Shown in pieces: positions 55,101 to 64,000 of a stretch of 64,000 nt of DNA. Position 1 is the stretch's first letter. Each line of letters starts with the position of its first letter. The DNA is from Tubulanus polymorphus (lineage: Eukaryota > Nemertea > Palaeonemertea > Tubulaniformes > Tubulanidae): contig NC_134028.1 in the NCBI RefSeq assembly GCF_964204645.1, positions 25,890,153-25,954,152 of the forward strand, in the 5' to 3' direction. Under the pieces are notes generated by a model. It saw only the letters and a list, made by a program, of their open reading frames with translations, did no database searches and was not told the origin of the DNA. Position numbers and translations under genes: made by a program.

Positions 55101-58100
55101 TGGATCAGTTTTTGCCTAACAAGAAAAAATAATCCCGATCAGCAAATCCCTCTTCATAATCAAAGTAACTAAATGCATAGTTTGATTACTCGGGGAGAGG
55201 TGGCGCTTACTTACCCGTTCAACCGTTATAGAACGGCCGTGAAGTTCGGTATGATTCAGATTTTCGATACATTTTGTCGCTTCCTCAGCGGAGGACATCA
55301 TCACCAGACCGAAACAGCGCGAACCCGGTGACTTCGCGTTGGTAACAACTTTCGCCCCGGCGACCTTTCACAAATAATCAAAATTCATTAGTTATAACAA
55401 CAACCTAGTCAGGTTTTCCAGTGGTAAGGCCAGGGTAAAAAGAAGTACTAAGAAGGACTTTTCCCGGCAATTTTAACCCCAAAAGGAGGGAAATTTTTGC
55501 TCGGAAAGAAGTAATTTCCAGTATAATGAGGGCCCATAAGGGAGCATTTTCGCAATGTCTTTGCCGGAATACAATAGTTGTGTAGACCAGTCATACATTT
55601 CAGGGTGATTCCATAACACTTTCCTGTATATTCAATCTTACTGATAATTGAATTACCAGGCATGAGTAATAAAATACTTCAACAGTCGAATTTGCGACAA
55701 AATTGCACGCGAAAATACATAAAAATCAAATTTGGAAGGACTTTTTCATCCAAAGAAGGACTTAGAGTCAAAAAGAAGGACAAAGATGATGTTTGTCCAA
55801 ACTTTTTCCAAAAGAAGGACTTCCTAGTAGACGGATGGAGTCGAACTCTGATCGGTGACTCTTACCTTGCCATGTTTCGTGAACAATGATTTGAGATCAG
55901 TAGCTCGAGTCGTTGCCGCTAAACCCCTCACCCACAAATTCTTTCCGCTTGTCTTCGGTTTCCCTGCAAATCACGATGAAAATCATCAGTTATCAATCGA
56001 TTTTCACGTCGAGAAACTGGCGAAATGAACTTCATATCGACCGATAGTTACCTTTGCCATCTTTAGCTGTCTTGGCGGCGTCACCGGTGCTAAAAGGAAA
56101 CACATGGACAATGATGAAACAATTGTATATATTATTCGTAACATCAAATAAATGCTAGTGATTTTTCGACATTAAACGAAAAGCATCAAGCTACTGAAGT
56201 AGAAACATTGACCGATATCTAATCGCTTTCATCAGAAATTTCGCACAATTTTTCTCCCTCCCGATCAAAATCAATTCCAGTTTTGTTCCGTCCGTCTGTT
56301 GCGCACACAAAAACAAGATTCGTAGTCCTCTTCTCCGTCATCACTGACATCGGCCATCTTTGTCTACTTCGCTGACTGTCATCAACCAGAAACGAACACT
56401 CGATGCTCGGTGACGTGTTTTTAGATCCTGATTTTATATGATTTCGCGTAAAACTTACATCTATCACTGTAACGTATTGATCTACGCACGCAAGCGTCTC
56501 CACAACTAAACCGGTTATACTTAAATAATCAGTACTCAATACTCCCGGGAGTTACAACTAAAACCACTTTTTTAAACAATAACAATAAAGCATAGCGCGG
56601 TTTTTTATCTATAAAGTTTCATCATACAAACCCAGGCTGGTCCGCCGACTACAAACCCAGGCTGGTCCGCCGACTACAAACCCAGGCGGGTCTGCTGACT
56701 ACAAACCCAGGCGGGTCCGCCGACTACAAACCCAGGCGGGTCTGCCATCTGCGATGATCATTATATACAAGTAGAAACAAACCTCGTTTTAGTTCCATTT
56801 TCCGCCGACTTTTCTTCAGTCTTCTCTACGTCGGTTGTTTTAACTGCTGCGTCGCTTTTCGATCCGTCATCTTTCTCGCCGTTGGCGGATTTACCGGTCG
56901 CCTCCGCCGCGACGGTCGTTTTCTCACCGGTGGCGCGAACATCGGTTTTCTCGTCGGACTTGTCGCCGTCCGGACCAGTTTTCGCTTTTTTCGCCGGCGT
57001 TCCGTAAATGTCGTAGTCCAAATCGTTTTGATCGTCGACGTGAACGACTAACGAAACGCTGTCGTCGTTTCGCGGCTCTTGCGACGTGTCCATTTTAATC
57101 GCGTCTTCGATCGTTAACGGGTTCTTCACCGATACGTCTAACGGATCCGGCGGAGCTAACGTCGAGTCGTTCGCCGCCGTCTTATCGACTTTAACTTGCG
57201 GAGTCTTCGCTGCATTCCCCGATGATTTGTCCGTTACCGGTTCAGAAGCTACAGGAAATTCAATGCAAAATATTTGGTTGAAAAAATCTGATTCTTATGT
57301 TTTGCTTTTTTTTTTTACATACCGGTGTGTCGGGGTTAGAATAAGAGAGGGATAGAGACCAACAACTACCCAGTCACAAAAAAAAAGGTTCATGCAGCAA
57401 GTTTCAGGATGTTCGATGATTTGAAAGAAAAGAGTTTCCACGTTAAGAACAATACCACTAAAACAGGGAATATGAAATTATGCCTTTGCACTCAGTATGA
57501 ATTATGTAAAAATCTACAGGAGGACAATCTGCACAAGATCCATTTTCTCATCCTCATCGGAATACAATAACTTTTCAAAACAGGCTGCACAAATTTTACT
57601 TTCTACTCTTAAAGAACCTAACGTATATTGCATCAGGCTGGCTAAATGACAATTCGGCTTTTCATGCTTTTTCTGTCCACTGTACAAGCTGAAAATTATC
57701 CTCATGAATACCATGGATGGAAAGAGGCCTACTAGGAGGCGAATAGGAGGTGAATTTCATTATGTTTCAGTTGGCTTGGTTTCACATTACTGTTCGAAAA
57801 AAACCATAAACAAACGTGAAACTGCTCAGAATCTCACCATCTCAACACCAAATTGAAAAGACACATTTTCCATCAGCAATCACTTCTGTCCTGAAGAACA
57901 ACAACAATTTAAAGCTGATTCCCTCTCAGCACATAATCTGTAAATGCCCATTACACAACAACCATTTTATATCAAACTGTTCCATCATCAATATCAATTC
58001 AGAAGAGGCTTGAACTTGAAGCCGTTAGACAAACCTCTCCCCAATCCTTCATTCTTCTTCGAGGATGACAGAACTAACTTCTGATGAGATAGCAGCAATA

Positions 58101-59949
58101 TCATGAACCAGCAATTTGATAATCGATTCATTTCACATTGAATCATTTGTTTCCACCAATTTTCAACAATTCATAAAATTTCTCCACTTCACAATGTGTT
58201 CCTTCATATGCAATGAATATCATTCATCTGCAACAGGGGGAATTAAGAATGTTCAATTCACTCCATTTCAGTAGTCATTCAAGTTTTCATGCTATGTATA
58301 ACCATAAAAACATCATGACGAAATTGTTGAAATCGGAATAGCAAATCCATAACCACACCATACATGATCCTTCAACATTGGAAACCATTATCTGACTATG
58401 AAAACAGCACGTTGAATTCTTTGACTCAAGAAACAGCAATCCTATCATTTCAACCACATAACGTCTCTTCCTTGCTCTCGAAGTTTGAACCATTCTCATT
58501 GGGGGTATCCGTTTAATTAGAACTGGTTAGTAACTAAACTCACACTCACAAATCTCTCGAGGCTTCCACAATATTTTAACACAAAAACCTTAATTCAAAG
58601 AATTTTGCCCCATTCAAAGCTTGCGGAATTTCTGTCCCTCAAATATCACATCGAACTGAAGCGGAGAGATTTATAAGCGCGTATTTCAAACTGTTTTATG
58701 TGGAACTCTTTCTAGCATCCTGAAACGAGCTTTATCACGTAGCACTCTATAACTACCTTACCTTTCACCGGTGTCGTTTCTGTTTCCATTTTCTCATCCT
58801 AAAAAATAGCAGATATTCTTTTTCAGAAAAATACATGTAATTCCGGTGAAAAAAAAAATACAGTTTAGGCCACCTTTCAGCTCCTCATGACCTGTAAATC
58901 TCCTGATATTCTATATTTCAATATACAAAAAAATCCGAAAGGTAATCAGCGGCAGATAAATTAATTGGATTAAAATGTTACAAATGATTTTGATAAAGAA
59001 ATGATTTTGATAAAGAAATATAGAGTATAGTAAATAGCTTAAATCTAGAGCTGGGCCTGGTTCCATAGACAGGGCTTAGACTTAAGACCGGTCTGAGACA
59101 AACTTAGTTCTAGAGCCAATCTAACAACTTAACAACCAGTCTCAAGGTTTAAGACCACTTTTGGAACCGGCCCCTGATCCCCAAATATTCTAAGTTTTTA
59201 GAAAAATTTGCCAGTTTTCCAGATTTTCCAAGTTAGTGGCTGTGTGGGGCTAGGTTAGAGGAACAGTAAGTCCAACTGTAGTCGAACCATGACATACCTC
59301 TGTGTCTTCTGGTTTGTCTGTAGAATCATCTTTTTTATCTTCACCATTCTGCAACAGAAGAAAATTGAAGCCTTTTAGCGAATTTTGAACATTTACATGC
59401 AGTCAGGGAATGAACAAAGAATCAACATTCACCTCTTGAACCTTTTCTTTAACGTCTGTTGATGAAGCTGTAGCTGAAAGCAAAGAAATAGAGTTGAAGA
59501 TAGTTCAGTTCAAACTAGTTCTGAGATCGATCAGATATTTTTCAGACTTAACTTTGCGACTGGACTTACCTTCAATCTTTCTCGGTGTCTTTTTAGCGGC
59601 GGGTGACGACACCTCAGAAACTTCAAATCGAAAAGTTTCGACGCTTTCGCCATCATCTTCCAAAGCCTAAATATAGAAAACAATGAATGTGGAAATCGAT
59701 AGGTACTTTTTGGCACGCCACCTAGCGTCAATACTCGGAATCACTTCACGAGCCGTGGCACAACCCACATTTGGACCAACAAATGAACCTCATTAAGACA
59801 CTTACCTTGGTCAATCTCTCGACTAATACTGCCTTCACTCCTGCTTTCTCTAAACCACGCTTTTCTAACTGTAACCTCAGGTCAACAACTCGTAAATCTG
59901 CTAGTTTTTTACCGCTACCAGCCGCGGATTTCGCCTCCAACGACGCCAT
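49184..59949 (-). CDS. SAFB: SAFB / SLTM-type scaffold attachment factor (SAP + RRM), 1071 aa
   Basis: Nineteen exons with closed phases: 59806-59949, 59570-59666, 59433-59473, 59298-59348, 58762-58798, 56783-57248, 56052-56089, 55866-55963, 55215-55364, 55016-55115, 54472-54930, 54021-54115, 53534-53697, 53142-53285, 52551-52826, 51998-52231, 51436-51608, 50917-51021, 49184-49527. The N-terminal SAP domain (about 14-48) reads [18 protein letters not shown]. An acidic/Lys-rich region follows, then one RRM (about 299-374) with RNP2 LWVRGL and RNP1 SRCFGLVMM, then a KPEE-rich segment, a long Glu/Arg helix (RERERE, exons 13-15), an Arg/Ser-rich part, and a Gly/Gln/Met-rich tail ending GSGVRRY. 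This order is that of SAFB, SAFB2 and SLTM, nuclear-matrix proteins that bind S/MAR DNA and RNA. The exon 11 donor is the least certain boundary (GTTCGC). Confidence 0.93.
50567..50777. mobile_element. MITE, 'GGCCAC' family, best-preserved copy
   Basis: Ends CAGGGTGGCCACTC and GAGTGACCACCCTG form a 14-bp inverted repeat with one mismatch over 211 bp. The interior holds C-rich and T-rich tracts. It lies in the SAFB intron between exons 19 and 18. Confidence 0.7.
51094..51316. mobile_element. MITE, GGTTCTTACAGATC family, best-preserved copy
   Basis: It starts CAGGGTTCTTACAGATC and ends GATCAGTAAGAACCCTG, a 17-bp inverted repeat with one mismatch over 223 bp. SAFB intron between exons 18 and 17. 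Confidence 0.75.
51739..51975. mobile_element. MITE-like repeat, 'GGCCAC' family
   Basis: Begins AAGGTGGCCACTTTCCACCA and shares AATTTACAAATTCCC and GCCAGAGTTTTCCAGG with 20320-20560. SAFB intron between exons 17 and 16. Confidence 0.5.
52920..53140. mobile_element. MITE-like repeat, 'GGCCAC' family
   Basis: Begins GGTTCGGGATGGCTACTTTG and contains GCTAAGAATTCAATGAATTA and CAGTCAAATACATGAGACAT, as in the related copies. SAFB intron between exons 15 and 14. Confidence 0.45.
53735..53985. mobile_element. MITE-like repeat, 'GGCCAC' family
   Basis: Begins AGGACGGCCACTTCTACC and contains TTTTCTGCTAAGAAT, AAGACATAGTCGAGAACTG and TTTCCCGACTTATC. SAFB intron between exons 13 and 12. Confidence 0.45.
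54135..54449. repeat. 40-bp minisatellite in SAFB intron
   Basis: Eight near-identical copies of a unit beginning GTCATTACAGTACGGACACT start at 54135, 54175, 54210, 54250, 54290, 54330, 54370 and 54410. The second copy is 35 bp, lacking AATTC. The array fills almost the whole intron between SAFB exons 12 and 11. Confidence 0.97.
55430..55830. repeat. Intronic repeat with AGAAGGAC phrase
   Basis: The phrase (A)AGAAGGAC(TT) recurs at least six times, together with TTTTTCCAAAAGAAGG. It looks like a degenerate dispersed element in the SAFB intron between exons 9 and 8. Confidence 0.35.
56625..56749. repeat. 25-bp minisatellite in SAFB intron
   Basis: Five copies of TACAAACCCAGGCTGGTCCG plus CCGAC start at 56625, 56650, 56675, 56700 and 56725. 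Later copies change CTGG to CGGG and CCG to CTG. Intron between exons 7 and 6. Confidence 0.97.
57514..57688 (-). other. Orphan exon-like ORF in SAFB intron
   Basis: A typical 3' splice site (TTTTCAG before 57688) is followed by an open frame, [20 protein letters not shown] then a CAACFEKL and acidic stretch, ending in a stop at 57514-57516. Its phase does not follow from SAFB exon 5, so it is not simply an alternative SAFB ending. It may be a terminal exon of a nested gene or mobile-element remnant. Not recognised. Confidence 0.3.
59053..59174. mobile_element. Short MITE-like repeat, GGGCCGGTT family, copy 3
   Basis: Starts GGGCCTGGTTCCATAGAC and ends TTTTGGAACCGGCCCC, with CTTAAGACCGGTCT and AATCTAACAACTTAA inside. 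SAFB intron between exons 5 and 4. Confidence 0.65.
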
Positions 59950-60057
59950 TGCTGCGGGGTTAATGTCCCGGATGTGTCACGGACTACGGACCGGAACTGT
60001 GGTCCGGTGCGTTTCAAGTCGGTGCGCGAAATACATAGCAACCGAGATAGCGTCAAA
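59950..60057. promoter_or_regulatory. Compact bidirectional promoter of SAFB and FAM227 (108 bp)
   Basis: Only 108 bp separate the two divergent start codons. The sequence is GC-rich, with CGGACTACGGACCGGAACTG and CCGGATGTGT (ETS-like CCGGAA/CCGGAT cores). An X-box right half-site, ATAGCAAC, is at 60035-60042. There is no TATA box. Confidence 0.7.
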
Positions 60058-63000
60058 ATGGCGGCCATCAATAGAGTTGGATCGCCTATGCATTACATTG
60101 AAGAAAGTTTAGAAGAATCCAGGGATGAATTAGACAGAAAAATACAAAGACTTAAGAGACGGCAAAACACTAAATCTCGTATCCTTTTCTTCTTCTTAAT
60201 TTATTTCGTCAAATGATCGAAGTGAAGTTGCTGTTAATGTTGGAAGTTTTTTTTGGTCAATTTTGACATTTTTTTTGGTCAATTTATCGTTTTTTGATAG
60301 GGAGACTAGACTACTAAATAGTACAGTAGAGAATGATCGATGGAAAACACTTGACACGATTTCAATATTCTAAAATGTGTCATCCGATATCTTCCCACAG
60401 AGCTTATCGAGTTGCAAACTAAAGCAGTTCAGACCATGACAACAAACAAGGGTGCCTTGGGCTTGACTGCAAATGAAATTGAATTGTTGACAGACATTGT
60501 GGAGTAATTTAGTGTGTAGCCAAAAATGGCTGTAGCATTGCGTGGGCTTGTTGGGTAAAAATGCAGATCCGCACCTCTCGTGATTGACGCAATCTGCTGA
60601 ATGACACTGACAGAATCCTGTCTAAAATCTTTCTACTCTCTCTAAGTGAAGATATCTTAAAATTAACCAATGGCAATGTAGGCTACTGAATTGCTGATGA
60701 TATTTTGAATCTGAAAAAATGATATTGAACATTATTGATTGAACCGTTTACGCGGAGAGGTGCGGATATGCACTTTTACCTGGGCTTGTTTTCTTATCGA
60801 CTCTGTCTAAATCAAACACGTTTTTTTTTCGAATTGTGGTGGATTATTATTATTTTTTTTTTAACCTGATGTTGCACAGCGTTTCTTGTTGGTTCGATTG
60901 ACGATGTCAGTAAACGAGTAAGTCGTTTAGATCGTAAACTGCAACATTATACGGAGCTGATCGCGGAGAGTCGTGCTTCAGATTATCCCGAAGATGAGGA
61001 GACGCACAAAGAAAAGGCAGCTACGAACACCAGAATACAAGACAGGCTAGCAAGAGGTAATTATAGTATTTTGATGATCGGCCTTCATTGTATGACTCAT
61101 AAGTTGAAATAGACATTAGGCTGATAGTTTTAATCTTAATCAAATTATCTAAATTCTCCATAAACTGTAGATTTTCTTTGAATTTTTCTTCAGAAAAGGA
61201 TGCAAAAGAAGCAACTCAATTTGCCGGTCTTTATGCAATTAAGTCAAGTAAGTGTTGTTTGCAATTTCCTAATTTAATTCAATTAATTAACCATAAATAT
61301 TGTAATGCATGATGGATTCACCTACAGTAGACCCCTCACGCGACACAAGGGACCTTGTGATTTCTGCTCCAGTTCTATTGCAATGGTTCTAACGGGTTTA
61401 TGTTTAATCGCTATTAAATTCAACTTGCGTTCAGGTTAAGTCTACTGTATATATTTCACTGCATGCTACACTGTCATGCTATTTATTTTCTTTCACAATT
61501 CACATAATTATAGCGCTTGGCATCGGAACCACAGATAAGGTGAAAAAAATATCGAAAGTCAGTCTTTCACACAGCAAAACTAGTGTATGTATGCCAGCCC
61601 TTAAACTTGTCTGATTTTTATAGAGTACATTGTCTTCCATTAATTTCCATTAATTGTTATATGTAGCAAACAGCGAAGAAGGAGACTAGCAATAAACCAA
61701 AGTTTGTAGAACTTCATCAGTTTCCGGGCTATGAATCGAACGAACTGACTCCATTGCCCAGTGATGTTCACCCGAGACAAATCCTTGAAAAAGTCACCAG
61801 CGCTCAAAAAGATCTGAGGAAAAAGCCAACTTATCGTCAGACTTTCTCGAAGTTATTTTCATCGCAAATGTCTCAAGCAATACTTGTGGTATGGTCATTA
61901 TTAGGTTTCAATATGTCTTAAATTTTAGAGCATAGAAAACTGTATTTCATTATCTGAGTTTTGTTATTATTTTCAGGATTCATTTTGGTGGTATTTCTTG
62001 GAGAAATTTCAAAAAGACGGTTGCGTTCAGCAGAAATTGTTCAACAGAATTGCTCATAATTATGTGAAATTAATCTTACAACCAGCTGAAATGAAAGAAG
62101 CATTTCTACAGGTACTGTACTGAGTGAAATCTCAATATAGTAGACTACTCTTAACTCGAAAGTTTCAAGTTGAATTGTCTCTTAACACAAAGACATATCT
62201 TACTCGAAATATCACCTTATTCAATGAAAAAAAAATTATTTGGAGTATTGGAGGAGTCTACTGTATTCCTAGTATTCTCAATCTTCAATTTTCAGTCATA
62301 TCCAAGTCTTCTGGCTCAATCCGTGTATGCTACCTTCTGTGCGGCGTTTCCTGATTCGTACAGACAATTCAACGACGATTTCAAAGAAAATTTACATTGC
62401 GTTATATCGCTGTGGGTCGTCGGATTGAAACCGGCTCCGAAATCATGGAAAAAGTGGAATCTGGATGAACTCGAACCCGCAAACATTAAACTCCGCGAAG
62501 AAATGATGCAAAATAAGAATAAACCATCGAAGAAAAGTAAGTTATTATGGGAGATTGAGTCATATTTCAGAGAAGCACAGCCATTATTCACAAAGGGCTC
62601 ATAGTAGTAGAGCTAGGGCAAAAGTCATTTGGGGTACCAAAGTCACGAGTAAGCACTTTTTACTTCATGAAATGTTTGTAAAAAGTTAGCACATTTTAAG
62701 GGCCTGAAATAATTTGTTCAAAGATAAGCACTTTGGAGACTACCCAGATTTAACTATTTCAACAAACTTCCTTTACTTTCTTGAAGAAAATAAAATCAAA
62801 TTTCAAGGTAACTGGCTTCCCTGAAAGGCAATATTTTATTCATAATCATATTAAACTCGATCCATATCTATCTAGGTTCGAGCACGATGACATTCGATTT
62901 GGACATTCCAAGTCATCATTCTTCGCAGACGACATTGAATTCAAATCGCAGTACAAGCAGCAAACATTCATCGACTCATCGATCGATCGGTGCAGCGGCG

Positions 63001-63724
63001 CATCCGCTCAGAGGAATATTACGAGATACCGATGAAATTGAGACGGTAGCCGACGCCCAAAATCATCACCAAAAACGTGTTTTACTTCGCAGTAGAGGAC
63101 AAAATATCGACGAATTACAACCCGACGATGAAATAGAAGATAAATCGTCGTACCACGCTTCTAATAGTAACAAAGGAGGAAATCGGAAATCCGACGAATT
63201 CTGGAATTCTTCATTTAAGAAGAAAAGGGAAGTAAGTCGATGTAATGAATGTGGTTATCTCTGACACGAGTAGGGTCTTCTGTTTCGATGAAAGCTCATA
63301 ATACATGTATTGTTATACAGTAGACTCCTAACTCAAATCAATTAGGAGCAGAGATTTGTGTTCAAGGTGATAATTAGGAGTCAGACTGTAAAATTTCACA
63401 CACATTCCATTTCAATGGTTCTAAAATTTGTTTTCGAGAAGTGATAATTTGTCTTAGAAGCATTGGAATAATTTAGGAGTCTACTGTTTTTTCAAGAATA
63501 TCATAGTTTCAGTAGTAAGAATCGGAATCATTATTTTGTAGTCACATCCAGCTTGTAAAGGTCCAGACTTTACGAAACTCGTGTTCAACATTAGGGGACA
63601 ATCGCCTCTCGTCGCGCAGGTGATGAGAATGAAAAACCTGCGTCAACAATCAGGCTGCGATATCAAAATACAACGAACAGAGATACACAATCTTCCTCCA
63701 TATCCTTTACTTAAATCTCTGTGA
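60058..63724 (+). CDS. FAM227-family (FWWh domain) protein, 519 aa
   Basis: Nine exons with closed phases: 60058-60178, 60880-61056, 61194-61247, 61514-61584, 61667-61888, 61977-62111, 62296-62536, 62876-63231, 63542-63724. The central block is the FAM227 'FWWh' domain: YRQTFSKLFSSQMSQAILV, then DSFWWYFLEKF (about 216-226), LFNRIAHNYVKL, SVYATFCAAFPDSYRQF and LWVVGLKPAPKSW. The C-terminal motif SHPACKGPDFTKLVFNIRGQ and SPLVAQVM is also conserved. A Ser/His-rich, Asp/Glu-rich linker encoded by exon 8 separates them. FAM227A/B are testis- and cilia-associated, and I cannot tell A from B. The stop at 63722-63724 fits the family length, but a further downstream exon cannot be excluded. Confidence 0.88.
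60401..60507 (+). other. Cryptic exon-like segment in FAM227 intron 1
   Basis: A good 3' splice site (CTTCCCACAG) is followed by an open frame that is in phase with FAM227 exon 1 and reads QLIELQTKAVQTMTTNKGAL then GLTANEIELLTDIVE and a stop. A weak donor (GAGTAATT) exists, but splicing on to exon 2 would break the frame. It could be an alternative last exon, a nonsense-mediated-decay exon or a relic. Confidence 0.3.
60554..60780. mobile_element. MITE with 10-bp target duplication (MULE/hAT-like)
   Basis: TGGGCTTGTT occurs on both sides (60543-60552 and 60781-60790). The element ends GGTAAAAATGCAGATCCGCA and TGCGGATATGCACTTTTACC form an inverted repeat of about 27 bp. It carries no transposase. 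FAM227 intron 1. Confidence 0.8.
61323..61449. mobile_element. pogo/mariner-like MITE, copy A
   Basis: Ends TACAGTAGACCCC and GTCTACTGTA: CAGTAGAC inverted ends with flanking TA. FAM227 intron 3. Confidence 0.65.
62137..62275. mobile_element. pogo/mariner-like MITE, copy B
   Basis: Ends TAGTAGACTACTC and GAGGAGTCTACTGTA, the same family as the neighbouring copies. FAM227 intron 6, just before exon 7. Confidence 0.6.
62600..62750. repeat. Dispersed repeat with AAGCACTTTT motifs, second copy
   Basis: Shares GGGGTACCAAAGTCA, GTAAGCACTTTTTAC, TTTTAAGGGCCTGAA and AAGCACTTTGGAGA with 38928-39105. FAM227 intron 7. Confidence 0.5.
63316..63488. mobile_element. pogo/mariner-like MITE, copy C
   Basis: Ends TACAGTAGACTCCTAACT and AATTTAGGAGTCTACTGT. 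TA dinucleotide and CAGTAGACTCC termini. FAM227 intron 8. Confidence 0.7.
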
Positions 63725-64000
63725 CTCAATTTCACCCAAAGTTAACTCAAAAATGAACTGATTTAACTCTTATTCATACATAACTGTGGAACCGGCTCCT
63801 GTAAAATAGATCTTCACATATTATGCCTATAATCTGTTTCATGTTTCATAAGTAGGGCTAAAAAATTGATACCTTGATACCCGGAAAGTTTTAACCGGCC
63901 GGCCACCTATCTGTCCTGCACATTACTTTCTTTTTAAACCCAGTAGCTACCGAGATGAACTAATTACAAATTTTATTGCATTTTACGAAAGTGACCCAGC
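63725..64000. other. FAM227 3' flank
   Basis: Non-coding as far as seen. It begins with a copy of the GAGTTAACTC-type repeat (63722-63803). Confidence 0.5.

Noticed and set aside
58287..58499. 70-codon minus-strand ORF in SAFB intron 5
   Set aside because: Hydrophobic random-looking composition, no splice site or homology impression.

Overview
The window is eukaryotic nuclear DNA, AT-rich, with short-to-medium GT-AG introns and many small dispersed repeats. The gene set is typical of an invertebrate metazoan with motile cilia: Chibby, Tektin-4, CFAP52 and FAM227 together with BPTF, FOXK, SAFB and ATG12. I infer a non-vertebrate, probably spiralian (lophotrochozoan), animal from compact introns, protein divergence and the style of the repeats. 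The species cannot be named from sequence alone. Exon models were built by hand from ORFs, splice sites and reading-frame continuity. For eight genes every intron phase closes and the protein length matches the family.

Layout. 1-1707 (-): partial coiled-coil gene, possibly TEDC2-like. 1703-4915: a rearranged interval in which two direct repeats flank a degraded copy of three internal BPTF exons. 5091-5639 (+): CBY1. 7795-25403 (-): a complete 25-exon BPTF/NURF301 gene (2963 aa). 26165-26871 (+): ATG12. 27626-32383 (-): CFAP52/WDR16. 36736-43483 (-): FOXK. 44160-46677 (+): Tektin-4. 47822-48492 (-): an SGNH/GDSL-hydrolase-like ORF, possibly transposon-derived. 49184-59949 (-): SAFB/SLTM. 60058-63724 (+): FAM227 family.

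Logic. Genes form head-to-head pairs with short shared upstream regions: BPTF/ATG12 (761 bp), FOXK/TEKT4 (676 bp), SAFB/FAM227 (108 bp), and probably the first gene with CBY1 before the intervening rearrangement. In most pairs one partner is a broadly acting nuclear regulator (chromatin remodelling, forkhead factor, RNA/DNA scaffold) and the other a ciliary or autophagy gene. Four, perhaps five, genes are ciliary or centriolar (CBY1, CFAP52, TEKT4, FAM227, possibly TEDC2), and RFX X-box-like motifs sit just upstream of TEKT4 and CFAP52.

Repeats. Introns and spacers hold at least six MITE-like families: a piggyBac-type TTAA element in five copies, a pogo/mariner-like family with TA ends, a MULE/hAT-like element with a 10-bp target duplication, and others. 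There are also three minisatellites (38, 40 and 25 bp units) and an in-frame 13-residue repeat array in BPTF. No rRNA, functional tRNA, CRISPR or prokaryotic feature was seen.
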